In this document: in pieces, positions 1-7,366 of the stretch
Layout of the letters: the number at the start of each line of letters is the position of its first letter
How positions within the stretch are numbered: position 1 is the stretch's first letter
NCBI GenBank assembly: GCA_008086245.1
Contig: VSIX01000130.1
Span: forward strand, 1 to 17,929
Source: Candidatus Mcinerneyibacterium aminivorans
GTDB taxonomy: Bacteria > Macinerneyibacteriota > Macinerneyibacteria > Macinerneyibacteriales > Macinerneyibacteriaceae
Direction: 5' to 3'
DNA: 17,929 nucleotides
Program-made: the position numbers and the translations under genes
The notes under the pieces: generated by a model
What the model was told of the DNA's origin: nothing
Seen by the model: the letters and a program-made list of their open reading frames with translations, nothing else
The model's database searches: none

Positions 1-1
1 C

Positions 2-113
2 AGAAGATTCCGGCACTTCGTTTCACTTCGGCCGGAATATTCATAATTAAAATACATAAATAATGAAAATTCCTGATGGAGCGAGTGAAACGAGCGGAAT
101 TCAGGAATCTTCT
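2..113. repeat. REP/BIME-like element: two hairpins with mutually complementary loops
   Basis: Two perfect 8-bp stems lie side by side. ATTCCGGC (7-14) pairs with GCCGGAAT (31-38), and ATTCCTGA (69-76) pairs with TCAGGAAT (101-108). The loops carry inverted copies of a 10-mer: TCGTTTCACT (18-27) and AGTGAAACGA (84-93). The outermost AGAAGATTCC (2-11) is the exact reverse complement of GGAATCTTCT (104-113). The whole is thus an imperfect inverted repeat of about 112 bp that can fold either as one long hairpin or as two short ones. This is the layout of paired REP/BIME elements or a small non-autonomous element. It has no coding capacity and is richer in GC than its flanks. No second copy was seen in the window, so dispersal in the genome is an inference. 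Confidence 0.6.
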
Positions 114-139
114 ATAATACTTATAGTGTCTGTGTGTTA

Positions 140-163
140 TAAAAATTGCTGTTGCAATTTTTA
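140..163. terminator. AT-rich stem-loop, possible terminator
   Basis: TAAAAATTGC (140-149) and GCAATTTTTA (154-163) form a perfect 10-bp stem around a TGTT loop. The A and T runs sit inside the stem arms, so it could act in either direction, but there is little GC and no separate T tract. It lies between the hairpin element at 2-113 and the FTCD promoter. The gene it would terminate lies outside the window. Confidence 0.35.
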
Positions 164-206
164 GTCTAAGTAAAAATTCAAATTCAGAAATTAAACAATC
201 ATTATC

Positions 207-236
207 TTGACACAGGAAAAATATTAATTAATATTT
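207..236 (+). promoter_or_regulatory. Promoter of FTCD with 18-bp palindrome over the -10 box
   Basis: A consensus -35 TTGACA (207-212) is followed after 16 bp by TAATAT (229-234), a weak -10. A perfect 18-bp palindrome, AAATATTAATTAATATTT (219-236), covers the spacer and -10, where a repressor would block RNA polymerase. Palindromes of pure A and T are common by chance in AT-rich DNA, so the operator role is only suggested. The gene has a good ribosome site, GGGAGG, 7 nt before the ATG at 260. Confidence 0.5.
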
Positions 237-259
237 AAACAAAACTGGGAGGTTGATTT

Positions 260-1939
260 ATGGATAAAATAGTTGAATGTGTTCCAAATTTCAGTGAAGG
301 TAGAGATAAGGATATTATAAATCAAATTACGGGAGAAATTGAAGAAGTTGAAAATACTATACTTCTTGATGTGGATCCCGGTGAAGATACAAATAGAACC
401 GTTGTAACATTTGTTGGGACTCCGGATGCTGTTAAAAAAGCGGCTTTTAAAGCAATAAAAAAAGCTTCTGAGCTAATTGATATGAGCCAGCATGAAGGAG
501 CACATCCGAGAATGGGAGCTACTGATGTATGTCCTTTTGTCCCCGTTAAAAATGTTTCTATGGACGACTGCATTGAAATCGCAAACCAGGTTGGAGAAAA
601 AGTTGGCAGCGAATTGGATATTCCTGTTTATTTATATGAAAATGCTGCAACAAAGCCAGAAAGACAGAATCTGGCAAATATTCGTGAAGGAGAATATGAA
701 GCTCTCCCCGAAAAGATGAAAAATCCAGAATTTAAACCGGATTACGGTCCCCAAAAATTTAACAAAAAATCTGGTGCAACCGTTATCGGGGCAAGAGAAT
801 TTTTAATTGCCTACAATATTAATTTGAACACAAAAGATGCAAAAGCTGCAAAAGATATTGCTTTAGAATTGAGAGAAAGAGGAAGAGCAAGAAGAAGAGA
901 AAAAGACGGTAAAATTATCAGAGATGAAGATGGAAATGCTTTAAGAACGAAGGGGAAATTTAAAAGTGTAAAGGCAATAGGCTGGTATGTAGAGGATTTT
1001 AAAACTGCCCAAATTTCAATAAACTTAACCAATTACAAGATTGCTAATATGCATCATGTTTTTGATGCGGCAAGAGAAGAAGCTAATAAAAGGGGATATC
1101 GAGTTACGGGTAGTGAACTGGTTGGTTTGGCTCCTCTCGATGCAATTAAGCAGGCGGGGGAATACTATTTGAAAAAACAAAATAAAATATGTAAAAGATA
1201 TATGCCGATTGAAGGTCAATCAAGAGGGATTCCCGAAAAGGAAATTGTGGATATTGCAATCAAATCTCTCGGTTTAAACGATGTAACAGATTTTAACCCG
1301 GAAGAAAAAATCATTGAATATAAAATAGAAAAAGAACAGGATAGCTCAAAACTTGTGGATATGAAAATAACCGAATTCGCAGATGAGCTTTCTTCAAACT
1401 CTCCTGCTCCAGGAGGAGGTAGCGTAGCAGCATTAAGCGGTTCTCTATCGGCGGCATTATCCTCAATGGTAGCAAATTTAACATATGATTATAAATATAA
1501 GGATGTAAAAGAAGAAATGGAAGAAGTGGCAATTGAAGCACAAAAACTAAAAAGAAAATATCTGGAACTTATAGATAAAGATACCCAGGCATTTAACAAA
1601 TACATGAAAGCAAGAAAAAAGGGGAAAGAGGCACTTGAAAAAGCAGCAAAATTTGCTACTCAGGTTCCTTTTGAATCACTGAAACTTACCGGGGACCTGC
1701 TTGAACTAGCAGATAAAGTTGCAGAAAAGGGAAATCCAAATGCGGTAAGTGATGCAGCAGTAGCCGCTATTCTTGCAGAATCAGCTGCAGAAGGTGCTTA
1801 TTTAAATGTAAAGATAAATCTGCCAACAGTTGAGGATGAAGAATTCGTTAAGGAAATTAAATCAAAATCAACTGAAATACTTGATAAAATTAAGAAATTC
1901 AAGAAGGAAATTGTTGAAAAAGTAGAGAAAAATTTATAG
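260..1939 (+). CDS. ftcD: Bifunctional glutamate formimidoyltransferase / formimidoyltetrahydrofolate cyclodeaminase
   Basis: This cytosolic enzyme of histidine degradation moves the formimino group of N-formimino-L-glutamate to tetrahydrofolate, then removes ammonia to give 5,10-methenyl-THF. The 559 residues cover the whole fusion: formiminotransferase N- and C-terminal subdomains (about 1-180 and 181-300), a linker, and a cyclodeaminase domain (about 365-545). His82 in the HEGAHPRMGATDV segment matches the catalytic His82 known from mammalian FTCD. The cyclodeaminase shows its typical SPAPGGGSVAALSG stretch from about residue 381. Length is close to the animal enzyme; many bacteria instead encode the two activities separately. 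The gene has its own promoter and terminator. A second formiminoglutamate-consuming enzyme (HutG) lies at 10582-11583. Identification is firm. Confidence 0.95.
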   Translation: MDKIVECVPNFSEGRDKDIINQITGEIEEVENTILLDVDPGEDTNRTVVTFVGTPDAVKKAAFKAIKKASELIDMSQHEGAHPRMGATDVCPFVPVKNVSMDDCIEIANQVGEKVGSELDIPVYLYENAATKPERQNLANIREGEYEALPEKMKNPEFKPDYGPQKFNKKSGATVIGAREFLIAYNINLNTKDAKAAKDIALELRERGRARRREKDGKIIRDEDGNALRTKGKFKSVKAIGWYVEDFKTAQISINLTNYKIANMHHVFDAAREEANKRGYRVTGSELVGLAPLDAIKQAGEYYLKKQNKICKRYMPIEGQSRGIPEKEIVDIAIKSLGLNDVTDFNPEEKIIEYKIEKEQDSSKLVDMKITEFADELSSNSPAPGGGSVAALSGSLSAALSSMVANLTYDYKYKDVKEEMEEVAIEAQKLKRKYLELIDKDTQAFNKYMKARKKGKEALEKAAKFATQVPFESLKLTGDLLELADKVAEKGNPNAVSDAAVAAILAESAAEGAYLNVKINLPTVEDEEFVKEIKSKSTEILDKIKKFKKEIVEKVEKNL

Positions 1940-1952
1940 AAAATAATTTTTT

Positions 1953-1988
1953 AGGATCTGAAGAATAACCTCTTCAGGTCCTCTTATT
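1953..1988 (+). terminator. Rho-independent terminator after FTCD
   Basis: The 12-base arms AGGATCTGAAGA (1953-1964) and TCTTCAGGTCCT (1971-1982) pair with one T-G wobble around a 6-nt loop, followed by CTTATTT. It lies 13 bp after the FTCD stop. It may also end the converging minus-strand transcript that finishes at 2034, although the T tract is poor in that direction. Confidence 0.75.
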
Positions 1989-2033
1989 TAAAAATTAAAA
2001 GCACCCGTTCAAGGACTAAAGCATAGAAAATAG

Positions 2034-2834
2034 CTATCTTTTAAGAAAGTTATTCTGTTTTAAGTACTTCATACTCGCATAAAATTTATCTTCCGAATCA
2101 ACCTCAATTACTGCTTCTGGATTTGTCTTTAAGGATTCTATATTATCAAATATATTTTGCCATTTCACATTACCATTTCCAATTGCCAGATGCTCATCAG
2201 TCATACCATTATTATCATGAAGATGAAGATGATTTATCTTCTCTTTTAGCTCTTCAAACCAGATATCAATACGGGTTTTATTATAAACATTCAGATGTCC
2301 TATATCCAGGCAGATCCCCAATCTTTTGCTATTAACATTCTCTACAAGCAATTTCAAGAACACCGGTGTAAAATCCCACATGTTTTCAAGGCAAATAGTT
2401 ATCTCCTCGTATTTGGATAAAATATCTGTCCAGAATTTTACCTGCGCATCCAGAATATATTCCATCTGTCTCTCAGCCGAGATAAGGGGATTGTAGCCGG
2501 TATGAAAAATCACCCGCCTGCAATTAATTTTTTTAGCAACCGATAATGTGGTTTCTACTCTTTTTTTAACTATCTTTAATATCTCCCTATCCACTGCATG
2601 GGGTTTAATATCAAATATAGGTCCATGAATTGAATAAAAATTTGGAAATTTATCCAGCGTTTTCTTATATTCTTCGACCCTGTTCAACTCTTTTTTTTTG
2701 GTTGAAAAATCATTTGGATCAACAAAGGCCTGCATCTCCAGTCCCAGCTTATTAGAAATTGCATATTCCAGAACCTTTTTTTTGAAATTTTCTTTTTTGG
2801 GTAAAGGAACCATTAAATTATATTCTGATATCAA
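2034..2834 (-). CDS. Sugar phosphate isomerase/epimerase-like TIM-barrel protein
   Basis: This is a 266-residue soluble protein of the xylose isomerase-like / AP endonuclease 2 TIM-barrel superfamily (PF01261 type). Metal-site landmarks appear in barrel order: SIHGPIFD, IFHTGYNP, ICLENMWDF, GICLDIGHL, HLHLHDNNG and a closing AVIEVDSED. The acidic and histidine residues in these strands are the usual divalent-metal ligands. Substrate is unknown; sugar or inositol isomerases and endonuclease IV-like enzymes share the fold. The start is TTG (2834-2832), which overlaps the TGA stop of the upstream flavodoxin gene as TTGA, with AAGGAG 5 nt upstream. This indicates translational coupling and a shared transcript. 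An ATG at codon 8 has no comparable ribosome site. Confidence 0.8.
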   Translation of the reverse strand: MISEYNLMVPLPKKENFKKKVLEYAISNKLGLEMQAFVDPNDFSTKKKELNRVEEYKKTLDKFPNFYSIHGPIFDIKPHAVDREILKIVKKRVETTLSVAKKINCRRVIFHTGYNPLISAERQMEYILDAQVKFWTDILSKYEEITICLENMWDFTPVFLKLLVENVNSKRLGICLDIGHLNVYNKTRIDIWFEELKEKINHLHLHDNNGMTDEHLAIGNGNVKWQNIFDNIESLKTNPEAVIEVDSEDKFYASMKYLKQNNFLKR

Positions 2835-3292
2835 AAATGCTCCTTAATATTTTTACAAAACCTTTCAACTTTTTGTTTCATATTTGCTAACTTTACATCT
2901 TTCATTTTTATTCCAATTTTATCCAGAGGTCTGGAGGAATACTTTTCAAGATTTTCAAAAACTTTCCCCTCGCTTCCCCCATATGTTGCAAAAAAAGCTA
3001 CTTTTTGAAAAGTAAATTTATTCAAATATGTTCTAACAGCCGGAGTTATGTTTCCAGCCCAAACAGGTGAGCCAATTATAACAACATCATAATTTTCCGG
3101 ATCTGCATCATATTCTATTTCTGTTTCTTTTTTTAGAACAGCATCCTTGCCGGCGCCGAACCAGCCAAACAACCCCGATCTGCTTTTTTTATCTTTTATT
3201 TCATCCATATCCGCATTCAGATTTTTAGCTATATTTTCAGCAAGATTCTGTGTGATACCGGTCCTTGAGTAGTAAACTACCAGAGCTTTCAT
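2831..3292 (-). CDS. Flavodoxin family protein
   Basis: This 153-residue small FMN protein probably acts as a low-potential electron carrier or FMN-dependent reductase in the cytosol. The N-terminus VVYYSRTGITQNLA is the phosphate-binding loop after beta-strand 1. GSPVWAGNITPAV (about 75-87) and ATYGGSEGK (about 102-110) form the flavin-ring loops. Length is normal for the short-chain, flavodoxin_4-like group. AAGGAGG lies 5 nt before the ATG. A TATAAT-like box on the minus strand at 3331-3326 could give the gene its own transcript, separate from the broken gene upstream. Its coupling to the TIM-barrel gene suggests a joint role, but no redox partner can be named. Confidence 0.88.
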   Translation of the reverse strand: MKALVVYYSRTGITQNLAENIAKNLNADMDEIKDKKSRSGLFGWFGAGKDAVLKKETEIEYDADPENYDVVIIGSPVWAGNITPAVRTYLNKFTFQKVAFFATYGGSEGKVFENLEKYSSRPLDKIGIKMKDVKLANMKQKVERFCKNIKEHF

Positions 3293-3364
3293 AATACCTC
3301 CTTTTTTTTGTAAAAAATTAATACAATTATATAATAATATAGTTTTATAAAATTTCCAGATTTT

Positions 3365-4135
3365 TTATAAATTATTCCTGCAGTGATTTATCCATTCATT
3401 TTTTAACCTATCCAGGGTTGTACTGTATGCGAGATTGATGCTATCCTCTAAATCTTTATCAGCATCCTGAGAGTATAGCTTTTTAAATTTTTCAGGACCA
3501 TATTTTTCCAGAAGAAAGAGTATAAATGACCCGCTTAAAGGATAACTAAAAGAACTTTCAAACTCATCAAAGTAATCATTTATTTTATCAAGAGATGGTA
3601 TTTTATCCAGCTCGTCGTAATAAAGAGTGATTTCATCTACCTCTTTCAAACCCAGTGTTGGATGGTTCCATAAACCATCCATTGCTACTGCGATCCCCTC
3701 TGCTAACAGCTGAAACTTGCAGCTTCCAAACAAATTACTAATTATAACATGGACAATCTCATGAGCTGAGGCTCCCCTTATACCTATTGATTTTTTTTCT
3801 TCATTATATATAGTTTCTACTGTATTAGTTTTAGGATATGCCCTCCCTCCAACTCTATCCCATCCGGTTTGTTCAATATTTTCATAAATATATATAGTTA
3901 TTTTATCAGAATAATTAATTTCCAATTTATTTTCAATAACTTCTTTTATTCTTTCTTCTTCCTCAATAATATCACTTAGGTTTTCTTCAGCATAAGAATT
4001 ATCCTTGTAGTAAAAATAAAAGTTTTCAGATTCAGTATATTCTCAGTTTTGATGATTTTTTTCTTCAGGTCCTATAATTGAAGAACATGAAAGCAAAAAT
4101 AACGGTATTAATATTATAAGAATTACTTTTTTCAT
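3365..4135 (-). pseudogene. Lipoprotein zinc metallopeptidase (peptidase MA-like), broken by an in-frame TGA
   Basis: The frame from ATG at 4135 starts with a lipoprotein signal peptide (MKKVILIILIPLFLLSC, lipobox LLSC, Cys17) and runs 257 codons to 3365. Codon 31 (4045-4043) is TGA. Reading through it, the protein continues in frame to the gluzincin motif HEIVH (His125, Glu126, His129), with Glu146 in LLAEGIAVAMDG as the likely third zinc ligand, and ends with a peptidase MA-like helical tail. Met1 has a good ribosome site (AGGTGA, 5 nt) and starts 1 nt after the stop of the preceding gene. The stop lies where ..QN*EYTESENF.. would naturally carry Trp, so TGG to TGA is the simplest change. 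A restart at TTG 3925 would keep the catalytic core but lose secretion, and has no ribosome site. This could also be a sequencing error. Confidence 0.75.
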
Positions 4136-4136
4136 C

Positions 4137-4943
4137 CTAATCACCTATTGAATAGTTAATCCCGAAATAAATTTCATCTATTCTAACATTGTTATCATTC
4201 AAATTTCCAAACTCTCTTAAATTTTTCCAGATATAACCAACATTTATATCCAAAGTCTTTTTCAAACTCCATTTAACTTCCCAATTCAAATCATGATAAC
4301 TTCCCTGAATTTTTTCTGATCCTGTCTTTTTAACATTAGGGTAATAATTATTTCTAATTCCAAAAACACCTCCATTTGACAAAATCAATAATACCTTCAA
4401 ATTTTTTAACCTATCAAGCCTGATTATTCCCAAAAATGATGGGGATATTAAATATTTATTAATTTTAATATCATTTCCAGTTATTATTCTCAAGTTGTTT
4501 TGGTAATTTAAAAATATTTTTGGTCCTATTCCAAGATCCAGCCCCTCTATAATCCAGTCGGATAATAGAAAGTGATGCATTGAATACTCAATGTTTAAGG
4601 AAATTTTGCTATCATCATTTTTATCTATAGTGTTTAATCTATTTTCAATATAAAATCTGTAATATTTAACAAAAGATATGCTTATTTTGTGTGATAAATT
4701 TTCTTTTAAAAAATTATAATTCAATTCAGTTTTCATACCTCTACTTGTATAGGAACTGGGACTTATATCATCTATTTCTGTAAAAATTAAAAATCTAGTA
4801 TCTCCAGGACCTATCGGCTTCATCTTATTGATTGTATAATATGTTTTAAGCTCAGCTTCCCTATTAAAACTTTCTCTATTTGTCTCAGCTGTTATATTAA
4901 AAATAAAAATCAATATTGAAATAAAAATAAATATTTTTTTCAT
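4137..4943 (-). CDS. Secreted protein, putative outer-membrane beta-barrel
   Basis: No specific family is recognised. The 268 residues start with a clear Sec signal peptide (about 1-20, ending near NITAE). The rest is rich in alternating polar and hydrophobic strands broken by Asn/Asp/Lys turns, such as KISISFVKYYRFYI and KISLNIEYSMHHF, and ends in IYFGINYSIGD. This resembles a porin-like or conduit beta-barrel and supports a diderm cell, but the C-terminus is not the classic terminal Phe/Trp. AAGGTG lies 5 nt before the ATG. The stop is followed 1 nt later by the start of the lipoprotein peptidase gene, so the two form an operon and may both belong to the envelope. Confidence 0.6.
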   Translation of the reverse strand: MKKIFIFISILIFIFNITAETNRESFNREAELKTYYTINKMKPIGPGDTRFLIFTEIDDISPSSYTSRGMKTELNYNFLKENLSHKISISFVKYYRFYIENRLNTIDKNDDSKISLNIEYSMHHFLLSDWIIEGLDLGIGPKIFLNYQNNLRIITGNDIKINKYLISPSFLGIIRLDRLKNLKVLLILSNGGVFGIRNNYYPNVKKTGSEKIQGSYHDLNWEVKWSLKKTLDINVGYIWKNLREFGNLNDNNVRIDEIYFGINYSIGD

Positions 4944-5044
4944 ACTAACACCTTATTAAATTTCTAATACTTAAATATAATTGATAAAATTAATAATAAA
5001 AAAATTCGAATACATTTCTATTCAATTAATTAGTTATCGATATA

Positions 5045-5182
5045 TTAGCTACAGGTAATATGAGTTTCTTTACAGTAAAATGAGAACACAACATCGTATA
5101 TCTTCGGGATATATCTCAAAAAATGTCCGTTATAACCCAACTTTCTCTTTTCTGCCGGTTTTAGTATTTTTCGTTTTTTCAT
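5045..5182 (-). CDS. Possible 45-residue basic small protein or gene remnant
   Basis: An open frame of 46 codons starts at ATG 5182, just past the stop of the SDR epimerase gene, and ends with TAA at 5045. The product is Lys/Arg-rich at its N-terminus, followed by an aromatic stretch (GYNGHFLRYIPKIYDVVF). No ribosome site precedes the ATG. The stretch is visibly richer in GC than the AT-only DNA around it, which is why it is listed. It could equally be the worn-down end of a lost gene. It contains a weak hairpin around TATATC-TTCGG-GATATA. Nothing else was seen in 4944-5184 except AT-rich spacer. Confidence 0.2.
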   Translation of the reverse strand: MKKRKILKPAEKRKLGYNGHFLRYIPKIYDVVFSFYCKETHITCS

Positions 5183-5184
5183 AT

Positions 5185-6174
5185 TTAAATTTTATTATAT
5201 TTTTTAATTAATTTTTTTTCCTTTTCTAAATCTAAACCTGCTTTTAATTCAGTTCGATTGTTATTAAACCATTTTAATGTATCATTTATTGTATCCCTGA
5301 CTTTTCTATAGGATAATCCATTTTCAGCAGCCATTTTTTTTGACACCTTCATCATCCCTCCCATATTCATAGAATCAGGAAGCCAGAGGGGGAGGTCGCT
5401 CCATGGAATAACTTCTTCCTTTAAAAGAAAATTTTCATCCATCCAGATAAATCTGGCTTTTTTATTAATTTCAGTTCTACAAATATTTAATAATTCTTCC
5501 ATATTTATATTTTTTGAAGGTCCTACTGCATTATAAATCCCCGACTTCTTATCTTCACCAAGTTTGATAATCCATTCTGCCAAATCCCTTACATCAATAA
5601 ATTGTATCCTTTTGCTCTTTTTACCGGGAGCTATAATTTTCCCCCCTTTTTCTATTCTTTTTACCCAGTAAGTAAATCTATCGGAGGGATCCCCGGGGCC
5701 GGCTATCAATCCCGGTCTAACTACTACTGATTTTTCTTTCAAATTTTCTCTAACAACTCTTTCACACCTTGCTTTATAAGGACCGTAGGTTTCATTGGTA
5801 ATCTTATTTTCAAGCTCCTCTTCTTCCTTATATTCTACAGGAGATTCTTCAGTAATTTCATCCACATTAAAATTTTTGTAAACAGAAATTGAGGATACAA
5901 ATAAATACTTATCTATATTTCCTTTTAATACATTTACTGACTTTTCGACATCCCCGGGGAAATATCCACAGGTATCTATAACATAATCAAAATTTTCCCT
6001 TTCAAGCTTATGAATTTCTTTTCTCCTGTCACCAAAAATTTCCTTCACATTTTGCTCAAATTCAGTATTATGTTTGCCCCTGTGAAAAATAGTAACATCA
6101 TGTTTTCTTTTTAGTGCCTTTTTAACAATATGTTTTCCTAAAAATACAGTTCCACCAATAACAAGTATTTTCAT
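5185..6174 (-). CDS. NAD-dependent epimerase/dehydratase (extended SDR)
   Basis: This 329-residue cytosolic oxidoreductase or epimerase belongs to the extended short-chain dehydrogenase family and probably acts on a nucleotide sugar or related substrate. The N-terminal MKILVIGGTVFLGKHIV carries the Rossmann glycine motif (here GGTxxLG), and HRGK follows beta-2. The catalytic set is visible: FVSSISVY supplies the Ser, and Tyr130-x-x-x-Lys134 occurs in ETYGPYKARCE. VRPGLIAGPGD is the usual substrate loop. The variant glycine motif resembles the CSP41/isoflavone-reductase-like branch. The frame stays open 48 bases upstream, but AAGGAG sits 5 nt before the ATG at 6174, where the Rossmann strand begins, so that start is chosen. 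The substrate cannot be assigned. Confidence 0.88.
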   Translation of the reverse strand: MKILVIGGTVFLGKHIVKKALKRKHDVTIFHRGKHNTEFEQNVKEIFGDRRKEIHKLERENFDYVIDTCGYFPGDVEKSVNVLKGNIDKYLFVSSISVYKNFNVDEITEESPVEYKEEEELENKITNETYGPYKARCERVVRENLKEKSVVVRPGLIAGPGDPSDRFTYWVKRIEKGGKIIAPGKKSKRIQFIDVRDLAEWIIKLGEDKKSGIYNAVGPSKNINMEELLNICRTEINKKARFIWMDENFLLKEEVIPWSDLPLWLPDSMNMGGMMKVSKKMAAENGLSYRKVRDTINDTLKWFNNNRTELKAGLDLEKEKKLIKKYNKI

Positions 6175-6226
6175 AATTTCTCCTTTATCAATAGGACAAA
6201 ACAGCACCCACAATTGTTTCACAAAA

Positions 6227-6254
6227 AATATATCATATAAAATCGCTAATTCAA
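6227..6254 (-). promoter_or_regulatory. Promoter of the SDR epimerase gene
   Basis: On the minus strand, TTGAAT (6254-6249) and TATATT (6232-6227) are separated by 16 bp, giving a leader of about 45 nt before the ATG at 6174. Each box matches four or five of the six consensus bases. AT-rich DNA makes such matches easy, so this is a moderate prediction. Confidence 0.4.
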
Positions 6255-6309
6255 GATCATATATTTTTATAATTATTAAAGTATAATTTGAAATAATTGA
6301 TAGTAATAA

Positions 6310-7263
6310 TTATCTTATTAAAATTAAATACAAATAAAAAACATACATCAGCAGCAACAAACCGCCTTCAAATCTGTCAATTTTTCTGCCCTTGCCTGTA
6401 AATACAAAAAGAAAAACAAGAAAACTCCCAGCAATATTAAAAAATAAATCCAATAAAACTTTATTTGATAGCACAATAGGGTTTATTACAGCGGAAGTTC
6501 CAAGAATAAATAAAGTATTAATTATATTAGAACCAAGCAAATTCCCCAGAGCCAGATTGGTTTCTTTTTTGACAATAGAAATTACAGAAGTAATTAATTC
6601 CGGTAAAGAGGTTCCTGATGCAACAATTGTTATCCCAATAATTCTATCACTAACTCCAAAGAGTTTGGCTATTTTTACTGAATATGTAATTACCAGTTCC
6701 GACCCAATATACAGCATTATCAATCCTGAGATAATATAAACAAAAATTTTAAACGGTTTAATTATTTTTATATTTATTTCTGAATCAGAGATTTTATTTC
6801 TATTGTTAAACACAATAAAAACACAAAAGATAGCAAAGAAAAAAAGCATAACTATACCATCAAATTTGGATAATAAAGGATATCTCCTTTTAGTAATAAA
6901 AAAATTAAATAGAAATAATAGAACACCTGCACTGGTTATAAAATTGAAAGGTATTTCAAATTTAATTGTTTCATTTTTTACTAATACTGGATAGATTAAA
7001 GCTACCACACCAAGAATAAATAATATATTAAAGATGTTACTTCCAAGTATATTCCCAAAGGCAATTTCGGGATTGTTTTTAAAGGAGGCCTGAATATTTA
7101 CAAAAAGTTCTGGAGCAGAAGTACCAAAAGCAACAATTGTCAAACCGATTAAAATCAAGGGCATGTTTAATTTCTTAGCTATATTTATAGCTCCAGAAAC
7201 AAACAAATTAGCCCCGAGTAATAATATTATAAACCCGAGCAGAAACAAAAGATAAACACTCAT
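6310..7263 (-). CDS. Calcium/sodium antiporter, CaCA family (YrbG-like)
   Basis: This inner-membrane cation exchanger of 317 residues, about 10 helices, belongs to the bacterial CaCA (K+-dependent Na+/Ca2+ exchanger-related) family. The two inverted alpha repeats are both present. Alpha-1 has AFGTSAPE (about 45-52) and GNILGSN (70-76); alpha-2 has ASGTSLPE (about 215-222) and GNLLGSN (240-246). The acidic residues in GTSxPE are the known ion-binding positions. Length and repeat spacing are normal. No Shine-Dalgarno sequence precedes the ATG; instead a perfect TATAAT lies 6 nt upstream (7275-7270), so the message may be leaderless. The transported ion is inferred from the family. Confidence 0.92.
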   Translation of the reverse strand: MSVYLLFLLGFIILLLGANLFVSGAINIAKKLNMPLILIGLTIVAFGTSAPELFVNIQASFKNNPEIAFGNILGSNIFNILFILGVVALIYPVLVKNETIKFEIPFNFITSAGVLLFLFNFFITKRRYPLLSKFDGIVMLFFFAIFCVFIVFNNRNKISDSEINIKIIKPFKIFVYIISGLIMLYIGSELVITYSVKIAKLFGVSDRIIGITIVASGTSLPELITSVISIVKKETNLALGNLLGSNIINTLFILGTSAVINPIVLSNKVLLDLFFNIAGSFLVFLFVFTGKGRKIDRFEGGLLLLMYVFYLYLILIR

Positions 7264-7269
7264 TTTTAT

Positions 7270-7360
7270 ATTATACCGGATTTTGATATAAATAACAGGT
7301 TCTTTATAGCAACTTTTTAGATTAAATTTGCCTACAAAATAATATTTATTATGATATTAT
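7270..7360. promoter_or_regulatory. Divergent promoters giving very short leaders
   Basis: Toward the minus strand, TATAAT (7275-7270) lies only 6 nt before the exchanger ATG at 7263, so transcription would start at or next to the A of ATG. Toward the plus strand, TTGCCT (7328-7333) and TATGAT (7350-7355) are 16 bp apart, with an alternative TATTAT at 7355-7360 exactly 6 nt before the ATG at 7367. Neither gene has a ribosome-binding site, unlike nearly all others here. Confidence 0.5.
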
Positions 7361-7366
7361 TTAGCT

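Noticed and set aside
322-573. Minus-strand and off-frame open frames within FTCD and other long genes
   Set aside because: They lie entirely inside well-identified genes, lack ribosome sites and show no family features.
4043-4045. TGA read as tryptophan or selenocysteine in the lipoprotein gene
   Set aside because: TGG codes Trp throughout the other genes, and TGA ends several of them (flavodoxin, kinase), so reassignment is unlikely. No selenocysteine-type hairpin was evident after the codon, and the context suggests a lost Trp.
5094-5112. TATATC-TTCGG-GATATA hairpin as a terminator
   Set aside because: The stem is only about six A/T-rich pairs with no T tract on either strand, and it lies inside a small open frame.
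5081-5212. Plus-strand 43-codon frame over the end of the SDR gene
   Set aside because: It has no ribosome site, overlaps a well-supported gene on the other strand, and has hydrophobic composition expected from reading AT-rich DNA.
6203-6220. TTGTGAAACAATTGTG on the minus strand as a Rex site
   Set aside because: Only one half matches TTGTGAA; the other half lacks TTCAC, so it is not a convincing inverted repeat of that type.
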